Shown here one piece after another: positions 6,554-8,615 of a stretch of 8,615 nt of DNA (position 1 is its first letter; every line of letters starts with the position of its first letter). The stretch covers positions 1 through 8,615 of the forward strand of contig ONXY01000092.1 of assembly GCA_900321945.1 (NCBI GenBank). Reading direction: 5' to 3'. The notes beneath the pieces are model-generated. The model saw only the letters and a program-made list of their open reading frames with translations. It searched no databases and was not told the DNA's origin. The DNA is from an uncultured Eubacteriales bacterium (GTDB lineage: Bacteria; Bacillota_A; Clostridia; Christensenellales; Aristaeellaceae). A program made the translations under genes and the position numbers.

Positions 6554-7357
6554 TCAGATCCGGCCGGCCGTTACGGCCAGATCCCACGCGACGTCGGCCA
6601 TGACGCGCTCAAAGGCGGGAACGTCGGTTTCGTTTCCCATCATGCAGACCAGCAGAGGCTCCCGGGTTTCTATGATTCCCGCGTCGTGGGTCGTCCGTTC
6701 GTTCTCGCCGGTTTTATGGGCGATAACCGGCGCGTTTTCCAGGGTATGAAGCCGGAACGGCAGCTTTCCGTTCAGGCGCTGATGGCGCAGCATGTTCAGC
6801 ATGGCTTCGGAGGCTTCCGGGCTGACCAGGCGGCCGGACTGGATCTCCTCGAGCAGCCAGGCCGTGTCCGCGGCCGTGGTGATGTTTTCAATGCCTTTTC
6901 TTCGGCTCTCCGCGTCGAACATTTTGCGCCGGAAGAAGGTGTCCTTTCTCCCCAGTCTGTTCCGGATAAAATCCTGAGCCCGCTCCAGCGTATAAAAATC
7001 CGCCAGGACATTGCACGCCGTGTTGTCGCTGACGATGATCATCAGCTCTGTCAGATCCCGCAGGGAAACCTCTTTTCCGTCGTCCAGGTAGGTCAGGACG
7101 CCGCACGAGGGAACGCAGTCCTCCCGGCGCACCGGCAGGCGGTCCTCCGGTCTGAACTCCCCGTCCTCAAACCCCTGGTATATCGCGGCCATCAGGTACA
7201 GCTTGATGATGCTGGCGGCTTCATGCGGCGCGTCGGGACGGTATCGGAACGTCTCCCCCGAAGCAAGGTTTTTGCATATGCAGCTGATATTGCCCGGAAC
7301 CGCTTCCAGGCGCGTCCGGATCCATTCCATGGAACCTGTTTGATTCTTTCCCGTCAT
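6554..7357 (-). CDS. Class A beta-lactamase-like serine hydrolase, predicted cytoplasmic
   Basis: A 267-residue protein with the penicillin-recognising serine-enzyme fold (class A-like, Pfam Beta-lactamase2 type). It has all three core motifs: SIIK (Ser49 nucleophile, Lys52), SDN (110-112) and HKTG (214-217). An ungapped manual alignment from SDN to the TTA motif (160-162) puts Lys145 where class A beta-lactamases have the deacylating Glu166, and Ala149 in place of Asn170. True beta-lactamase activity is therefore doubtful. No signal peptide or membrane segment exists before the fold. I chose ATG at 7355-7357 because AGGAGG sits at 7366-7371 with an 8-nt spacer. An ATG at 7424-7426 and one further upstream would add non-conserved Arg/Gly-rich residues without a comparable ribosome site. 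It lies 79 bp downstream of murQ and is probably co-transcribed. A cytoplasmic amidase, peptidase or esterase acting on cell-wall fragments is inferred from context. The family is clear; the substrate is unknown. Confidence 0.88.
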   Translation of the reverse strand: MTGKNQTGSMEWIRTRLEAVPGNISCICKNLASGETFRYRPDAPHEAASIIKLYLMAAIYQGFEDGEFRPEDRLPVRREDCVPSCGVLTYLDDGKEVSLRDLTELMIIVSDNTACNVLADFYTLERAQDFIRNRLGRKDTFFRRKMFDAESRRKGIENITTAADTAWLLEEIQSGRLVSPEASEAMLNMLRHQRLNGKLPFRLHTLENAPVIAHKTGENERTTHDAGIIETREPLLVCMMGNETDVPAFERVMADVAWDLAVTAGRI

Positions 7358-7365
7358 CTGCCGAA

Positions 7366-7371
7366 CCTCCT
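7366..7371 (-). promoter_or_regulatory. Ribosome binding site that sets the hydrolase start
   Basis: A perfect AGGAGG on the minus strand lies 8 nt before the ATG at 7355-7357. It is the reason for preferring that start over in-frame ATGs upstream, one of which lies inside the end of murQ. Confidence 0.85.
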
Positions 7372-7436
7372 GATAACCGCGCCCGGCGCGGTCTTCTGCT
7401 GCTGTCCGTTGGAAACCGCCGGTCATCCGTGCCTGC

Positions 7437-8342
7437 TCACCCGCGTCCCCGCCGCAGCGCCTGCGAAATCCGGCCGTCCGAAGCCGCCAGAACGCTTTCC
7501 GCCTCTCCGGCTTCAATGCCCAGCAGGATCATGACGATCGCGGTTTTGCACGCATATCCGCACTGCTTCAGCGCGGCTTCCGCCTTTTCCTCTCCCGCGC
7601 CGGTTGCTTCCCGGACGATCCGGACGGCCCGGTTCACCAGTTTCCGGTTCGTGGCCTGCACGTCCACCATCAGATTGCCGTACACCTTTCCCATTTTGAC
7701 CATGACGCATGTGGACAGCATGTTCAGCACCATCTTCTGGCAGGTTCCGCTTTTCATCCGCGAGGAGCCGGTCACCACCTCCGGCCCGGGAACAGGCGCC
7801 ATGGTAACGTCCGCGTGCCGGGACATCAGGCTGTCCCGGCAGCAGACAAGCGCCATCACCGGCGCTCCCGTTTCCCGGGCGCAGTCCATCGCCCCGATGA
7901 CGTAGGGCGTTCTGCCGCTGGCGGCGATTCCCACCAGCGCGTCCTTCGCGCTGAAGCCATGGCTTATCAGGTCTTTTCGTCCGAGCTCCGGACTGTCCTC
8001 CGCGCCTTCCACGGCTTTCAGAAAAGCGGAGGGACCCCCGGCAATCAGCCCCGTGACCGTTTCCGGCGAAACGCCGTATGTCGGCGGACATTCGGCGGCG
8101 TCCAGCACGCCCAGCCGTCCGGATGTGCCGGCGCCGGCATAGAACAGGCGCCCCCCCTTCTTCATCTGCTCCGTAATCAGGTCCACGCTCCGGGCGATTT
8201 CCGGCAGAACCAGCCGCACCGCCTCCGCGCACCGGTGATCCTCCTCATTGATCAGGCTCACCATTTCCTCCGTGGACAGCGAGTCCAGATGCGCGCTGGC
8301 CGGGTTTCTCTGTTCGGTATCCAGTCTGCCCAGTTCTTCCAT
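7437..8342 (-). CDS. murQ: N-acetylmuramic acid 6-phosphate etherase
   Basis: A 301-residue cytoplasmic enzyme that cleaves the D-lactyl ether of MurNAc-6-phosphate to give GlcNAc-6-phosphate and D-lactate, a step in reuse of peptidoglycan sugar. It is recognisable along its whole length: TEQRNPASAHLDSLSTEEM (9-27), the SIS-fold sugar-phosphate loop YAGAGTSGRLGVLDAAECPPT (68-88), GIAASGRTPYVIGA (138-151), GPEVVTGSSRMKSGTCQK (186-203) and GKVYGNLMVDV (218-228), then the helical C-terminal part. Glu84 (in DAAEC) and Glu115 (in EGAED) match the two glutamates assigned to acid/base catalysis in the E. coli enzyme. Length is normal. The start is ATG at 8340-8342; the best ribosome site, AAAGGA at 8355-8360, is 12 nt away, rather far. 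The promoter at 8407-8435 reads into it. No murR, murP or MurNAc kinase is visible, so how MurNAc-6-phosphate forms here is open. Confidence 0.97.
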   Translation of the reverse strand: MEELGRLDTEQRNPASAHLDSLSTEEMVSLINEEDHRCAEAVRLVLPEIARSVDLITEQMKKGGRLFYAGAGTSGRLGVLDAAECPPTYGVSPETVTGLIAGGPSAFLKAVEGAEDSPELGRKDLISHGFSAKDALVGIAASGRTPYVIGAMDCARETGAPVMALVCCRDSLMSRHADVTMAPVPGPEVVTGSSRMKSGTCQKMVLNMLSTCVMVKMGKVYGNLMVDVQATNRKLVNRAVRIVREATGAGEEKAEAALKQCGYACKTAIVMILLGIEAGEAESVLAASDGRISQALRRGRG

Positions 8343-8379
8343 TTTTCACTCTTTTCCTTTTTCTTTCCGGCTTTCCTTG

Positions 8380-8391
8380 CGGGACGTCCCG
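8380..8391. promoter_or_regulatory. 12-bp perfect palindrome CGGGACGTCCCG, candidate operator
   Basis: A perfect palindrome in the divergent control region, about +10 to +21 of the predicted murQ transcript and upstream of the + strand hydrolase. Two further short perfect palindromes lie next to it (ATGGTACCAT at 8396-8405, ATAATTAT at 8404-8411). The placement suits a repressor controlling one or both genes. As RNA it could form only a 4-bp stem with a 4-nt loop. No known regulator motif was recognised, and GC-rich palindromes of this size do occur by chance. Confidence 0.4.
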
Positions 8392-8406
8392 TATCATGGT
8401 ACCATA

Positions 8407-8435
8407 ATTATACCGGTCGGAGGTATGGAATGCAA
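8407..8435 (-). promoter_or_regulatory. Sigma-A-type promoter of murQ
   Basis: Read on the minus strand: -35 TTGCAT (8430-8435), a 17-bp spacer, and a perfect -10 TATAAT (8407-8412). Transcription should start near 8400, giving a leader of about 58 nt. The -35 box lies exactly on the first codons of the divergent hydrolase gene (ATG at 8430), so the two genes share their control DNA. For the + strand gene only a weak candidate is visible (TTGCGG at 8377-8382, 17 bp, TACCAT at 8400-8405). Confidence 0.75.
8419..8423 (+). promoter_or_regulatory. Ribosome binding site GGAGG for the divergent hydrolase
   Basis: GGAGG with a 6-nt spacer to the ATG at 8430. It fixes that start rather than the in-frame ATG at 8451, and rather than the out-of-frame ATG at 8425, which is only 1 nt away from the site. 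Confidence 0.8.
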
Positions 8436-8615
8436 CAGGGGGTGCGGCGGATGTTCAGCGGCGCGTGGCTGGAGGAGAAACTGCGGCAGGGGGTCCGGGA
8501 AGGCTGTTTTTCTTCCGCGTCGGCCGCCTTCGGCGTAAGGGAGCATGTTCTGGCCCGGGCATCCGCCGGGGAGGCGCCGGAGCCCCGCGGCACGCCGGAC
8601 TGTTATCTCAGCGCG
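8430..8615 (+). CDS. Class C/AmpC-like serine hydrolase, N-terminus (3' partial)
   Basis: The first 62 residues of a gene that runs off the right edge. After a short start (MQQGVRRMFSGAW) it reads LEEKLRQGVREGCFSSASAAFGVREHVLARASAGEA and then GTPDCYLSA. This is the N-terminal pattern of the PF00144 beta-lactamase/serine hydrolase family: a helix, the G-x-x-x-(S/G)A-(A/S)-x-A-x-G strand, then the T-P-D segment that normally comes just before the active-site S-x-x-K, which lies beyond the window. No signal peptide is seen, suggesting a cytoplasmic enzyme. The gene is divergent from murQ. In Bacillus subtilis a member of this broad family, AmiE, is an N-acetylmuramoyl-L-alanine amidase encoded in the murQ cluster. 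That function is a context-based suggestion here; an esterase or other peptidase is equally possible from these residues. Confidence 0.75.
   Translation, partial: MQQGVRRMFSGAWLEEKLRQGVREGCFSSASAAFGVREHVLARASAGEAPEPRGTPDCYLSA

Noticed and set aside
7358..7516. N-terminal extension of the class A-like hydrolase reaching into murQ
   Set aside because: The added residues are Arg/Gly-rich without motif or signal peptide, and the AGGAGG at 7366-7371 points to the ATG at 7357.
6686..7534. 282-codon + strand frame over the class A-like hydrolase
   Set aside because: Antisense shadow; the minus strand has SxxK, SDN and KTG motifs and a perfect ribosome site.
8248..8538. + strand frame with a cysteine-rich start at ATG 8425 (MECNRGCGGC)
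   Set aside because: Out of frame with the recognisable hydrolase starting at 8430; GGAGG is only 1 nt from this ATG, and the rest is Arg-rich shadow sequence.

Overview
The window looks like chromosomal DNA from a high-GC member of the Bacillota (Clostridia-like). The evidence is strong AGGAGG-type ribosome sites in front of most genes, sigma-A-type promoters with 17-bp spacers, GC-rich third codon positions, and protein families typical of anaerobic Firmicutes (a small Imm32-like protein, MurQ, a Dpp/Opp transporter with coupled genes). The exact taxon cannot be read from the sequence. I see no transposase, integrase, phage gene, tRNA, rRNA or CRISPR array.

Layout. Positions 1-771 (+) hold the end of a protein cut by the left edge. 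It appears to be a class I SAM methyltransferase C-terminus fused in frame to a GNAT acetyltransferase. Positions 829-1053 (+) encode a 74-residue Imm32-like protein, whose 3' end overlaps the oppositely oriented transporter operon by 22 bp. Positions 1032-6404 (-) are a complete five-gene peptide-type ABC importer. In transcription order it is: binding protein, two permeases, two ATPases. It is very tightly packed (3, 4 and 12 bp gaps and one 4-bp overlap) and is driven by a near-consensus promoter at 6456-6484. Positions 6554-7357 (-) encode a class A beta-lactamase-like serine hydrolase without a signal peptide. Positions 7437-8342 (-) encode MurQ, N-acetylmuramic acid 6-phosphate etherase. 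Positions 8343-8429 are a compact divergent control region with a good murQ promoter and several short palindromes. From 8430 (+) a second, different serine hydrolase (class C/AmpC-like, beta-lactamase family PF00144) begins and runs off the right edge. No gene-free stretch exceeds 300 bp.

How the genes may work together. MurQ is a committed step of cell-wall sugar salvage: it converts MurNAc-6-phosphate to GlcNAc-6-phosphate and D-lactate. In Bacillus subtilis murQ is clustered with an AmpC-like-fold amidase (AmiE), NagZ and the MurNAc PTS. Here murQ lies between two penicillin-recognising-fold hydrolases and just upstream of a peptide importer. The simplest reading is a peptidoglycan-fragment salvage locus: an importer for peptides or muropeptides, two hydrolases that trim them, and MurQ for the sugar. 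The importer's substrate and both hydrolase substrates are inferred from context, not shown by sequence. No MurR-type regulator, MurP-type PTS, NagZ or MurNAc kinase lies inside the window.
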